Below are positions 53,300-61,063 of a stretch of DNA of 64,000 nucleotides, in pieces. The position numbers and the translations under genes were made by a program. Under the pieces are notes generated by a model. The model ran no database searches and was not told where the DNA came from. It saw only the letters and a program-made list of their open reading frames with translations. Source of the stretch: an uncultured Bacteroidota bacterium (GTDB taxonomy: Bacteria; Bacteroidota; Bacteroidia; Flavobacteriales; Flavobacteriaceae); NCBI GenBank assembly GCA_902614065.1, contig CACMJT010000004.1, forward strand, positions 96,832-160,831, in the 5' to 3' direction. How positions within the stretch are numbered: the first letter of the stretch is position 1; each line of letters starts with the position of its first letter.

Positions 53300-54661
53300 A
53301 TGAAACAACGAATTAATTCGATTTCACCAATTGATGGAAGATATTTTGATAAAGTTCAAGTTTTATCTAATTTTTTCTCCGAAAAAGCACTAATTAAATA
53401 TAGGCTAAAAATTGAAATTGAATATTTTATTTCTCTATCTAAATTAGATATTAAAGAGTTCAAAGGTTGGAATAGTCAAAATGACAAACACTTAAGAAAA
53501 ATATACCTTGAATTCAATGAGAGTGATGCTCTGGAAATAAAAAAAATAGAAACAATTACAAATCATGATGTAAAGGCAGTCGAATATTTTTTAAAAAAGA
53601 AGTTCGAAACACTTGGATATGAAAAATTTTCTGAATTTATTCATTTTGGACTAACATCACAGGACATTAATAATACTGCAATTCCTCTGCTAATAAAAGA
53701 TTTTTTAGAATTTGAAATCAAAGACAAAAATAACGATGGTTATTACCAACAAATTTCTAGGTTAATAGATAAAATTGAAGAAAAATCTAAAAAATATAAA
53801 AACATTTCAATGTTGGCTAAAACACATGGTCAGCCTGCATCACCAACAAAACTAGGTAAAGAGTTCAAGGTTTTCTCAACAAGGATCAGAGAACAAATTA
53901 AATTATTAAAGAAAATTCCACACTCGGCTAAATTTGGTGGAGCAACAGGAAATTTTAATGCTCACCTTGTAGCATTTCCCAAAATTCAATGGAAAAAATT
54001 TGCTAATGATTTTGTAAGTGGACTAGGATTGAAATTATCATATCCCACTACCCAGATAGAACACTATGATAATTTAGCTGCTTTGTTTAATAACCTTAGT
54101 AGGATTAATAATATTGTTATTGATTTTAATCAAGATATGTGGCTCTACATTTCAATGGATTACTTTAAGCAAAAAATCAAAAAAGGTGAAATTGGTTCAT
54201 CAGCAATGCCTCATAAGGTTAACCCGATTGATTTTGAAAATTCAGAGGGTAACCTTGGCTTAGCCAATTCTATATTCAATCACTTATCATCAAAACTTCC
54301 AGTGTCGAGACTTCAAAGGGATTTAACGGATAGTACGGTGCTTAGAAATATAGGTGTTCCAATTGCTCATTCGATTGTTGCAATAAAGTCTACAATCAAG
54401 GGCATAGATAAACTGCTAGTAAATCAAGAAAAAATCAATGAGGAACTGAACAAAAATTGGATTGTGGTTTCAGAGGCGATACAAACAATATTGAGAAGAG
54501 AGGGTTATCCGCATCCTTACGAAGAACTAAAAAAGCTAACAAGAAATAATAAAAAAATTGATAGAGAGGTTTTTATTAACTTCATTAACTCTTTGAACAT
54601 AAATAAAAATATAAAGGAAGAATTAAAAAAAATTAATCCCCATAATTACACTGGAATTTGA
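53300..54661 (+). CDS. purB: Adenylosuccinate lyase
   Basis: Cleaves SAICAR and adenylosuccinate in purine synthesis. The 453-residue protein has ISPIDGRYFDKV near residue 8, TNHDVKAVEYFLKKKF near 87, FGLTSQDINNTA near 115, KTHGQPASPTKLGKEF near 173 and the fumarase-superfamily signature GSSAMPHKVNPIDFENSEGN near 298. The size fits the E. coli-type enzyme (456). The next gene overlaps by TTGA. Confidence 0.95.
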   Translation: MKQRINSISPIDGRYFDKVQVLSNFFSEKALIKYRLKIEIEYFISLSKLDIKEFKGWNSQNDKHLRKIYLEFNESDALEIKKIETITNHDVKAVEYFLKKKFETLGYEKFSEFIHFGLTSQDINNTAIPLLIKDFLEFEIKDKNNDGYYQQISRLIDKIEEKSKKYKNISMLAKTHGQPASPTKLGKEFKVFSTRIREQIKLLKKIPHSAKFGGATGNFNAHLVAFPKIQWKKFANDFVSGLGLKLSYPTTQIEHYDNLAALFNNLSRINNIVIDFNQDMWLYISMDYFKQKIKKGEIGSSAMPHKVNPIDFENSEGNLGLANSIFNHLSSKLPVSRLQRDLTDSTVLRNIGVPIAHSIVAIKSTIKGIDKLLVNQEKINEELNKNWIVVSEAIQTILRREGYPHPYEELKKLTRNNKKIDREVFINFINSLNINKNIKEELKKINPHNYTGI

Positions 54662-55149
54662 AATTAAGAAAAACTCAATTTATTTTTTTATTAATTATAA
54701 TTGCCACTTTATCAAGGCTTATCCCCCACCCTCCAAATTTTACACCAATAACTGCGATAGCTTTATTTTCAATTACAAAATTCCACAACAAATTTTTAGC
54801 AACCTTAACTCCGCTATTATGTCTATACCTATCAGATTTATTTTTAGGATTTTATACCATTAATATATTTGTTTACTTATCATTTATATTTGTAAGCTTA
54901 TTGGGATATTACATTGGAAAAATAAACTTGTACTCAGTTCTTTTGTCAAGTATATTGTTTTTTATAATTTCTAATTTCGGAGTATGGATTTTAGGTTACC
55001 CTAAAACAATTGAAGGATTTTTTTTATGCTACTTTAATGCAATACCTTTTTTTGGATACACAATTTTAGGAGACTTGTTTTATTGTTATGTAATAAAATT
55101 AGTTTACAATTATTATGAAAGAAAAAACTATAATAAATTAGTTTCTTAA
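54658..55149 (+). CDS. DUF6580-like membrane protein, possible transporter subunit
   Basis: A 163-residue protein with five or six hydrophobic segments. Residues 20-36 (SRLIPHPPNFTPITAIALF) are the hallmark of a Bacteroidota family I know as DUF6580, described as a putative transport protein and similar to ECF substrate-binding subunits. Later motifs are LYLSDLFLGFY and GDLFYCYV. The substrate is unknown. The start is TTG 54658, overlapping the purB stop as TTGA. Confidence 0.75.
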   Translation: MKLRKTQFIFLLIIIATLSRLIPHPPNFTPITAIALFSITKFHNKFLATLTPLLCLYLSDLFLGFYTINIFVYLSFIFVSLLGYYIGKINLYSVLLSSILFFIISNFGVWILGYPKTIEGFFLCYFNAIPFFGYTILGDLFYCYVIKLVYNYYERKNYNKLVS

Positions 55150-55159
55150 GTAAGAAAAA

Positions 55160-56311
55160 TCAATTTTCGATATTCTCTGAATTGTTAGTCTTTTCAATGA
55201 TTTGGGGATCAATTTGAGGTATATTTTTATCTAAGATTTCAAATTTTGTGTTCATTTCCTTCTTAAAGTCATCACTATTTTCCTTTAATTCACTTAATTC
55301 AATCTTTTTATTTCTTTTCTCTTGAGGAGGATTTAATTTTTCAGCAGTATCATATTGCTGGACCAACTTTACAAATTCTTTAGGCAATATTCTTCCCGCC
55401 TTTTGAATGTCGCTAATTACAATTTGATTATACCATTGATCGATTTGAATCCTACGCTTAGCAGCGTGTGCAAATGTTCCAATGACCCTACATATATTAT
55501 CTCTTTCCTCAGGACTTAGTTTGTCTGCAAATTCATAATCCTCAATTTTTTTTAGGCTCAAAATTATAGGTTCGAGAGAATCTTTAGTTACAATAAATAC
55601 CATATAATCACCACAATCAATTCTAAATTCTTTAATGGAGTGAGTTGTATTAGTGGGAATAACTAAAAAAAGTTCTTTTCTAACATCACTGTGTTTTGCA
55701 TATTTTTTCAGGTTTGTTGCTTGATCTTTCAAATAAGTATTAAATTTTGAGGTATCATCGCCCAAAGGACTCTTAGCATCAAAAACAATTAACTGATCTA
55801 ATATCTTAATTGAACAATCAGGTTTATTTCTGGGGTAAGGAAAATCTTCTTGACTTACGTAATCAATTATATTTTTTTTGCATATTAATTGAATATGATT
55901 TTGAACATCATCCTCATGTTGTTTCCATTGCATCTTTTTTTCACTTAACTCACTTTCTTTATCATCGATGACTTTTTGTTGTCTTTTTTGTTCCTCAATC
56001 ATTAACCTATCTGTATGTTCTGCAAATTTTATTACAGCTTCATCTTTAGTGTTACGCGTTTGATCTAAATCTTTTTTTAAGCCAACATTAATTTTCTCTA
56101 TGTCTGAAAGTTTGTTCTCGAGTGATTGATATTTTATGTCTAGTGACTTTTTTTCATCTTTCAAGGTATCTAATTCTTCCAATCTAACCTCCAACATTTC
56201 GTTTTCTCGTTGTAGGTCTGAAATTGTTACGGTGTGCTGATTTTTCTTTAAGAAAAAATATACCAATGCAGATGCTAATAAAGAAATAACTATAAATAGA
56301 ATTGTTTCCAT
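55160..56311 (-). CDS. RmuC-like membrane-anchored nuclease-fold protein
   Basis: A 383-residue protein with an N-terminal membrane helix (residues 3-20), a coiled coil (~30-140) and a core with KPDCSIKILDQLIVFDAKSPLG near residue 180. The D...DxK pattern is like the PD-(D/E)xK nuclease motif of RmuC. FNTYLKDQATNLKKYAKHSD and GRILPKEFVKLVQQYD also fit the RmuC layout, but identity to classic RmuC seems low. RmuC limits recombination at inverted repeats; the role here is inferred. The C-terminus is Glu/Asn/Lys-rich. Confidence 0.6.
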   Translation of the reverse strand: METILFIVISLLASALVYFFLKKNQHTVTISDLQRENEMLEVRLEELDTLKDEKKSLDIKYQSLENKLSDIEKINVGLKKDLDQTRNTKDEAVIKFAEHTDRLMIEEQKRQQKVIDDKESELSEKKMQWKQHEDDVQNHIQLICKKNIIDYVSQEDFPYPRNKPDCSIKILDQLIVFDAKSPLGDDTSKFNTYLKDQATNLKKYAKHSDVRKELFLVIPTNTTHSIKEFRIDCGDYMVFIVTKDSLEPIILSLKKIEDYEFADKLSPEERDNICRVIGTFAHAAKRRIQIDQWYNQIVISDIQKAGRILPKEFVKLVQQYDTAEKLNPPQEKRNKKIELSELKENSDDFKKEMNTKFEILDKNIPQIDPQIIEKTNNSENIEN

Positions 56312-56346
56312 TAATAAAAAGGTATAAAAATTTAAATTAATTGAGA

Positions 56347-59196
56347 TTATTTAGTTAAATACATTTTCCTGCGAGAATATATTTCATAAAAATCATCATC
56401 TTTCAAGTCATCAATGAACAAAATACTTTCACCTGTACTCTTCATTTCAGGACCTAAATTTTTATTTACGTTGGGGAACTTACTAAAAGAAAAAACAGGT
56501 TGTTTTATAGCAAACCCATCTAATTTGGATTCAAATTTAAAATCGCTTATTTTATTTTTTCCTAACATTATTTTTGTCGCATAATTTACATAGGGCTGTT
56601 TGTAAGCTTTAGAGATAAATGGTACTGTTCTAGATGCTCTTGGATTTGCTTCAATTATGTAAACTGTATCGTCTTTAATTGCAAATTGTATATTAATTAA
56701 ACCAATAGTTTTCAGTGCTAGAGCAATTTTTTTTGTGTGATCAATAATTTGTTGCATCACAAAATCACCCAAGTTGAATGGAGGCAATGTAGCATTTGAA
56801 TCTCCCGAGTGGATTCCACATGGTTCAATATGCTCCATTATTCCAATTATTTGAACATTTTCACCATCACAGATAGCATCAGCCTCTGCTTCAATTGCAC
56901 CATCTAAATAATGGTCTAGAAGTAGTTTGTTATTTGGGATTTTTTGTAAAAGATCCACAACATGTTTTTCTAAATCCTCTTTATTAATCACAATTTTCAT
57001 TCCCTGGCCGCCCAATACATATGAAGGTCTAACAAGTATTGGGAAATTTAAACTTTCTGACAATTCCAAAGCTTGTTCTGCAGTTTCAGCAACGCCGAAT
57101 TCAGGGTAAGGAATATTGTTTTTCTTTAAAAGTTCCGAAAAAGAACCTCTATCTTCTGCAAGGTCTAAAGATTTAAAAGTGGTTCCTATTATTTTAATAC
57201 CGTATCTATCCAGCTTTTCAGCCAATTTTAGTGCTGTTTGACCACCAAGTTGAACTATAACTCCTTCTGGCTTTTCATGTTGGATTATATCGTATATATG
57301 TTCCCAAAATACGGGCTCAAAGTAAAGTTTATCAGCCACATCAAAGTCGGTCGAAACTGTTTCAGGATTACAGTTGATCATAATTGTCTCATAACCACAC
57401 TCAGAAGCAGCGAGTACACCATGAACACAACAATAGTCAAATTCTATCCCTTGGCCAATTCTATTTGGCCCTGACCCTAGAACAACAATCTTCTTTTTTC
57501 CACTTGATTTGCTTTCATTATCGACAAACAGATTTCCATTAGTATCCATGACCTCTTCCTCAAAAGTTGAATAGTAGTATGGAGTTACTGCTTTGAACTC
57601 AGCTGCACATGTGTCAACAAGCTTGTAAACTCTATTTATATCCAGCTTTTTTCTTTTTTTATAAACTTGACTTTCCAAACATTTAAGCATGTGCGCAATT
57701 TGACGATCAGCAAATCCTTTTTGCTTTGCTTCAAGCAATAATTCCTTATTTAAAGATTCTATATTGTGTTTAGAAATTTCATCCTCTAGGTGAGACAATT
57801 CTTCATATTGATTTAAAAACCATAAATCAATTTTTGTTATTTCATGAATTCTATTAATTGATATTCCAGCTTTTATTGCATCGTATATGACAAATACCCG
57901 ATCCCAGGATGGGTATTTTAATTTATGCATTATTGTCTCGTAATCTCTGTACCCTTTTCCATCAGCCCCTAGCCCATTACGTTTTATTTCCAATGATTGG
58001 GTGGCTTTGTGTAGAGCTTCTTGAAATGATCTTCCAATAGCCATTACTTCACCTACAGCTTTCATCATTAATCCAACAGTTCTTTCTGAGCCCTCAAACT
58101 TATCAAAATTCCATCTTGGAATTTTTACAATTACGTAATCTAGTGTTGGCTCGAATAATGCAGAAGTTGATTTTGTTATTTGATTATCTAATTCATCAAG
58201 TGAATAACCTATTGCTAATTTGCTTGCAACTTTAGCAATTGGATAGCCGGTAGCCTTTGAAGCTAATGCGGAGGATCTTGAGACACGGGGGTTGATTTCA
58301 ATAGCAATAATATCTTCATTATCATCAGGACTAACTGCAAATTGAACATTGCATCCTCCAGCAAAATCACCGATACTTCTCATCATTTTTATAGCCATAT
58401 CTCTCATTTTTTGATATGTCGTGTCTGAAAGAGTCATTGCTGGAGCAACGGTTATTGAATCACCTGTATGAATACCCATAGGATCCATATTTTCGATCGT
58501 GCAAATTATTACAACATTATCATTTTTATCTCTAAGTAGCTCTAATTCATATTCCTTCCAACCTATTAAAGCCTTGTCAATCATGACCTCATGAATTGGT
58601 GAAGCTTCTAAACCTCTGTTTAGAAGTGTGTCAAATTTTTCCTCTTGGTATACAATAGAAGCACCTGTACCTCCCAAAGTGAATGAGGGTCTAACACAAA
58701 GAGGAAAACCAAACTTTTGCGCAATTTCTTTTCCTTTTAAAAAAGAGGTTGCAGTTTCTGAGGGAGCATAAGGAATATCAATTTTTTCTAACAATAATCT
58801 AAATTTTTCTCTATCCTCAGTAATCTGAATTGCATCAATATCAACGCCAATAATTTCGATATCAAACTCATCCCAAATCCCCTTTTCACCTGCTTCAATA
58901 CACAAGTTTAATGCAGTCTGTCCGCCCATTGTTGGTAGAACAGCATCAATATTATGCTTCTGAACAATTTTGCGAATTGACTTGGTATTAAGTGGGAGTA
59001 AATAAATGTGATCAGCCATGACGGGATCTGTCATGATGGTAGCAGGATTTGAATTAATTAAAATAGTTTCAATTCCATCTTCTTTTAATGACCTAAGGGC
59101 TTGAGAACCAGAATAATCGAATTCGCAAGCTTGACCAATTACAATTGGACCTGAACCGATTATGAGTATACTTTTAAGGTCTTTTCTTAGGGGCAT
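56347..59196 (-). CDS. carB: Carbamoyl-phosphate synthase large subunit without C-terminal allosteric domain
   Basis: Makes carbamoyl phosphate for pyrimidines and arginine. Two homologous ATP-grasp halves are seen: ILIIGSGPIVIGQACEFDYSGSQA near residue 10 and VLGSGPNRIGQGIEFDYCCVHG near 560, each with an SFTLGG/SYVLGG glycine loop and EINPRVSRSSALASKA or EANPRASRTVPFISKA. At 949 residues it ends at YSRRKMYLTK, where E. coli CarB (1073) continues into the MGS domain that binds UMP and ornithine. Other flavobacterial CarB proteins are of this length as I recall. A terminator separates it from rpmH upstream. Confidence 0.95.
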   Translation of the reverse strand: MPLRKDLKSILIIGSGPIVIGQACEFDYSGSQALRSLKEDGIETILINSNPATIMTDPVMADHIYLLPLNTKSIRKIVQKHNIDAVLPTMGGQTALNLCIEAGEKGIWDEFDIEIIGVDIDAIQITEDREKFRLLLEKIDIPYAPSETATSFLKGKEIAQKFGFPLCVRPSFTLGGTGASIVYQEEKFDTLLNRGLEASPIHEVMIDKALIGWKEYELELLRDKNDNVVIICTIENMDPMGIHTGDSITVAPAMTLSDTTYQKMRDMAIKMMRSIGDFAGGCNVQFAVSPDDNEDIIAIEINPRVSRSSALASKATGYPIAKVASKLAIGYSLDELDNQITKSTSALFEPTLDYVIVKIPRWNFDKFEGSERTVGLMMKAVGEVMAIGRSFQEALHKATQSLEIKRNGLGADGKGYRDYETIMHKLKYPSWDRVFVIYDAIKAGISINRIHEITKIDLWFLNQYEELSHLEDEISKHNIESLNKELLLEAKQKGFADRQIAHMLKCLESQVYKKRKKLDINRVYKLVDTCAAEFKAVTPYYYSTFEEEVMDTNGNLFVDNESKSSGKKKIVVLGSGPNRIGQGIEFDYCCVHGVLAASECGYETIMINCNPETVSTDFDVADKLYFEPVFWEHIYDIIQHEKPEGVIVQLGGQTALKLAEKLDRYGIKIIGTTFKSLDLAEDRGSFSELLKKNNIPYPEFGVAETAEQALELSESLNFPILVRPSYVLGGQGMKIVINKEDLEKHVVDLLQKIPNNKLLLDHYLDGAIEAEADAICDGENVQIIGIMEHIEPCGIHSGDSNATLPPFNLGDFVMQQIIDHTKKIALALKTIGLINIQFAIKDDTVYIIEANPRASRTVPFISKAYKQPYVNYATKIMLGKNKISDFKFESKLDGFAIKQPVFSFSKFPNVNKNLGPEMKSTGESILFIDDLKDDDFYEIYSRRKMYLTK

Positions 59197-59215
59197 AATC
59201 GTTCTTCAATATATC

Positions 59216-59255
59216 AAAAAAAAGGTGTTATTTTTAAAAACAACACCCTTTTTTT
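59216..59255 (-). terminator. Rho-independent terminator after rpmH (bidirectional shape)
   Basis: Inverted repeat GGTGTT (59224-59229) / AACACC (59242-59247) with a 12-nt loop, flanked by A8 on one side and T7 on the other, so the stem extends through A-T pairs. On the minus strand it lies 17 nt after the rpmH stop and before the carB start, and ends in a run of T. This is the only clear hairpin-plus-T terminator I found in the window. Confidence 0.75.
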
Positions 59256-59272
59256 GTAATCTTTTTTTCAAC

Positions 59273-59431
59273 TTATTTTTTATGTCTTAATTCACTAGAA
59301 ACAGTCAATTTTTTTCTGCCTTTTTTTCTTCTAGCTGAAAGAACTTTACGTCCTTCAGGTGTGGACATTCTCTCTCTAAATCCATGCTTATTTTTTCTTT
59401 TTCTATTTGAGGGCTGAAACGTTCTTTTCAT
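59273..59431 (-). CDS. rpmH: 50S ribosomal protein bL34
   Basis: A 52-residue, highly basic protein: [40 protein letters not shown], then [12 protein letters not shown]. This is the L34 sequence, part of the large subunit. It has its own -7 box upstream and a terminator downstream, so it is probably a single-gene unit. Confidence 0.96.
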   Translation of the reverse strand: MKRTFQPSNRKRKNKHGFRERMSTPEGRKVLSARRKKGRKKLTVSSELRHKK

Positions 59432-59447
59432 CTAGAATAAATTTCGC

Positions 59448-59455
59448 CAAATATA
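59448..59455 (-). promoter_or_regulatory. Predicted -7 box TATATTTG for rpmH
   Basis: Minus-strand TAnnTTTG ending 16 nt before the ATG of rpmH. The -33 position (59475-59478) reads AATG, not TTTG. Confidence 0.5.
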
Positions 59456-59518
59456 CAATAATTGAAATTAATTCATTAATAAAAGTTTTTTTTAATTTTA
59501 CGAAATAAATAACGACAA

Positions 59519-60034
59519 GTGTTCAATAAAATATTCAAACTAATTCTTGCATTTTTATCGATAATTTTTTGTGTTACCCAATTTATGAATGACAACATTG
59601 GAAACGGAATAGCACTAATATTTTTATCACTAACCTTTATTCTACTGTATTTTAAAAATGAAATGCTAATCTTGGCATTTTTAAGAATGAGAAAACAAGA
59701 TTTCGACGGTACAGAAAAATATTTAAATATGATTAAAAATCCGGAAAAATCTTTAATCAAAAAACAACACGGATACTACAATTATCTATTTGGAATCATA
59801 TATTCACAAAAAAACCTAACTCAAGCTGAGAAGTTTTTTAAAAAGGCTCTTTCGCTAGGTCTCAACATGAATCATGACATTGCAATGGCAAAATTGAGTC
59901 TTGCAGGAATTTTGATGCAAAAAAGAAGAAAAAGAGAAGCAACGATGCTACTTAATGAGGCGAAAAAATTAGATAAGCATGGCATGATGACTCAACAAAT
60001 AAAAATCATGCAAACCCAAATGAAAAGAATCTAA
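59519..60034 (+). CDS. Membrane protein with TPR-like C-terminal region
   Basis: A 171-residue protein. Two hydrophobic helices (residues ~4-22 and 28-45) are followed by TPR-like helices (DFDGTEKYLNMI, YYNYLFGIIYSQKNLTQAEKFFKKALSLG and LSLAGILMQKRRKREATMLLNEAKKLD). The start is GTG 59519 (MFNKIFKLI). Function unknown. Its stop directly abuts that of the convergent hydrolase gene. Confidence 0.72.
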   Translation: MFNKIFKLILAFLSIIFCVTQFMNDNIGNGIALIFLSLTFILLYFKNEMLILAFLRMRKQDFDGTEKYLNMIKNPEKSLIKKQHGYYNYLFGIIYSQKNLTQAEKFFKKALSLGLNMNHDIAMAKLSLAGILMQKRRKREATMLLNEAKKLDKHGMMTQQIKIMQTQMKRI

Positions 60035-60712
60035 TTAACCTTGAGTTATTAGTTTTGGTAGATTTTCATTAAACCATGTTGCTTTTCTCAAAATCATGGC
60101 ATGATTACCTCCATTTACAAAAATTGCATTTTTAATATAAATTGAAGGAAAAACGAGATCATGTGTTCCATGAATATGAATTGTACTTTTGTGAGGTTTA
60201 TTCTGCTCCCAATTTACAATTTGGTGAATAGCCCACTTTAAATAATTTTCATCCCTAAAGGATAGATATTTCCTGTACAACGAAATTCTTTTTTTTATCA
60301 TAGGTCCAAAAACAAACACAACTAAAGATTCAAAATCATCAATCCAATTTAAAGGAAGATACTTGTAAGCTTTTGTTTTTTTACTTAATTGCATCATAAG
60401 GGGAAGTTCATGCCTAGATTTTACACTAGATATAATAATTACTTTTTTGACAACCATAATTTTGGAAAGCTCTTGAACAATAATTCCCCCAAAAGAAACA
60501 CCTACTAGAATAATATTTTTTCCATTGATTTCTTTTGACAACCTGTCAACATATGATTTAAGTCCTTCGTTCTCATTTGGTTGAAACCATTCCAAATAAT
60601 GAAGTTTGAAATTTTTTGGAAATTTTAAAAACTCAAAAATTTTACTGTTTGCTGCCATTCCTGGCATAAAAAAAATATCATATGTATCTCCCTGATTCAG
60701 AATTATATACAA
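60035..60712 (-). CDS. Alpha/beta hydrolase
   Basis: A protein of about 225 residues with an alpha/beta hydrolase fold: FFMPGMAANSKIFEFL (oxyanion region) near the N-terminus, nucleophile elbow VGVSFGG, acid Asp in IHGTHDLVFP and His in NGGNHAMI. The start is uncertain because no ATG is present: TTG 60712 is chosen as it leaves a short lead-in to the first strand, while TTG 60727 or TTG 60763 would extend into the promoter region of the divergent gene. The substrate is unknown; esterase or lipase-like. Confidence 0.75.
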   Translation of the reverse strand: MYIILNQGDTYDIFFMPGMAANSKIFEFLKFPKNFKLHYLEWFQPNENEGLKSYVDRLSKEINGKNIILVGVSFGGIIVQELSKIMVVKKVIIISSVKSRHELPLMMQLSKKTKAYKYLPLNWIDDFESLVVFVFGPMIKKRISLYRKYLSFRDENYLKWAIHQIVNWEQNKPHKSTIHIHGTHDLVFPSIYIKNAIFVNGGNHAMILRKATWFNENLPKLITQG

Positions 60713-60733
60713 AAATAGTTCTTTCAATTTTAC

Positions 60734-60741
60734 TATATTTG
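60734..60741 (+). promoter_or_regulatory. Predicted -7 box TATATTTG before the GNAT-like gene
   Basis: Perfect TAnnTTTG, 31 nt before the ATG at 60773. No TTTG at -33. It overlaps the longest possible reading of the divergent hydrolase gene, an argument for the shorter start there. Confidence 0.45.
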
Positions 60742-60772
60742 TGGTAACAAAACAACTAAACAACTAACTTTT

Positions 60773-61063
60773 ATGAACGATTTCTCGATTAATGATAATG
60801 ACTTTTTGCGTCAATTTGAAGTTGAAATTAATGGCAAACTGGCAAAAGTTGAGTATGCTTTACAAGAAAGAAAGATTTTTTTGACAAAAATTATAATTCC
60901 AGAAAATACTGATGATAATTTTAAAGAAGAATTTTTAGTCTCAATTTTTGAACTCATTAAGGACAGAAAGTTGAGAATGATGCCAACATCGAGTGAGATA
61001 AAAGTTTTTTTGAAGAAAAACCGGGAATATATGGACCTACTTCCAGTTGGTGTCAGACTTTAA
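60773..61063 (+). CDS. Small GNAT-like (YjdJ/PF14542-type) protein without the acetyl-CoA loop
   Basis: A 96-residue protein: FLRQFEVEINGKLAKVEYALQERKIFLTKIIIPEN is like the first strands of the short GNAT group, and RKLRMMPTSSEIKVFLKKNREYMDLLPVGVRL like the last. The R/Q-x-x-G-x-G/A loop that binds acetyl-CoA is not visible: the region reads ENTDDNFKEEFLVSIF. An acetyltransferase activity is therefore doubtful. The 3' end overlaps convergent mtaB by 11 bp. Confidence 0.6.
   Translation: MNDFSINDNDFLRQFEVEINGKLAKVEYALQERKIFLTKIIIPENTDDNFKEEFLVSIFELIKDRKLRMMPTSSEIKVFLKKNREYMDLLPVGVRL

Noticed and set aside
59476..59760. 94-codon minus-strand frame upstream of rpmH
   Set aside because: Antisense to the TPR-like membrane protein, which has the better start and repeat features; its downstream end falls in the rpmH promoter gap.
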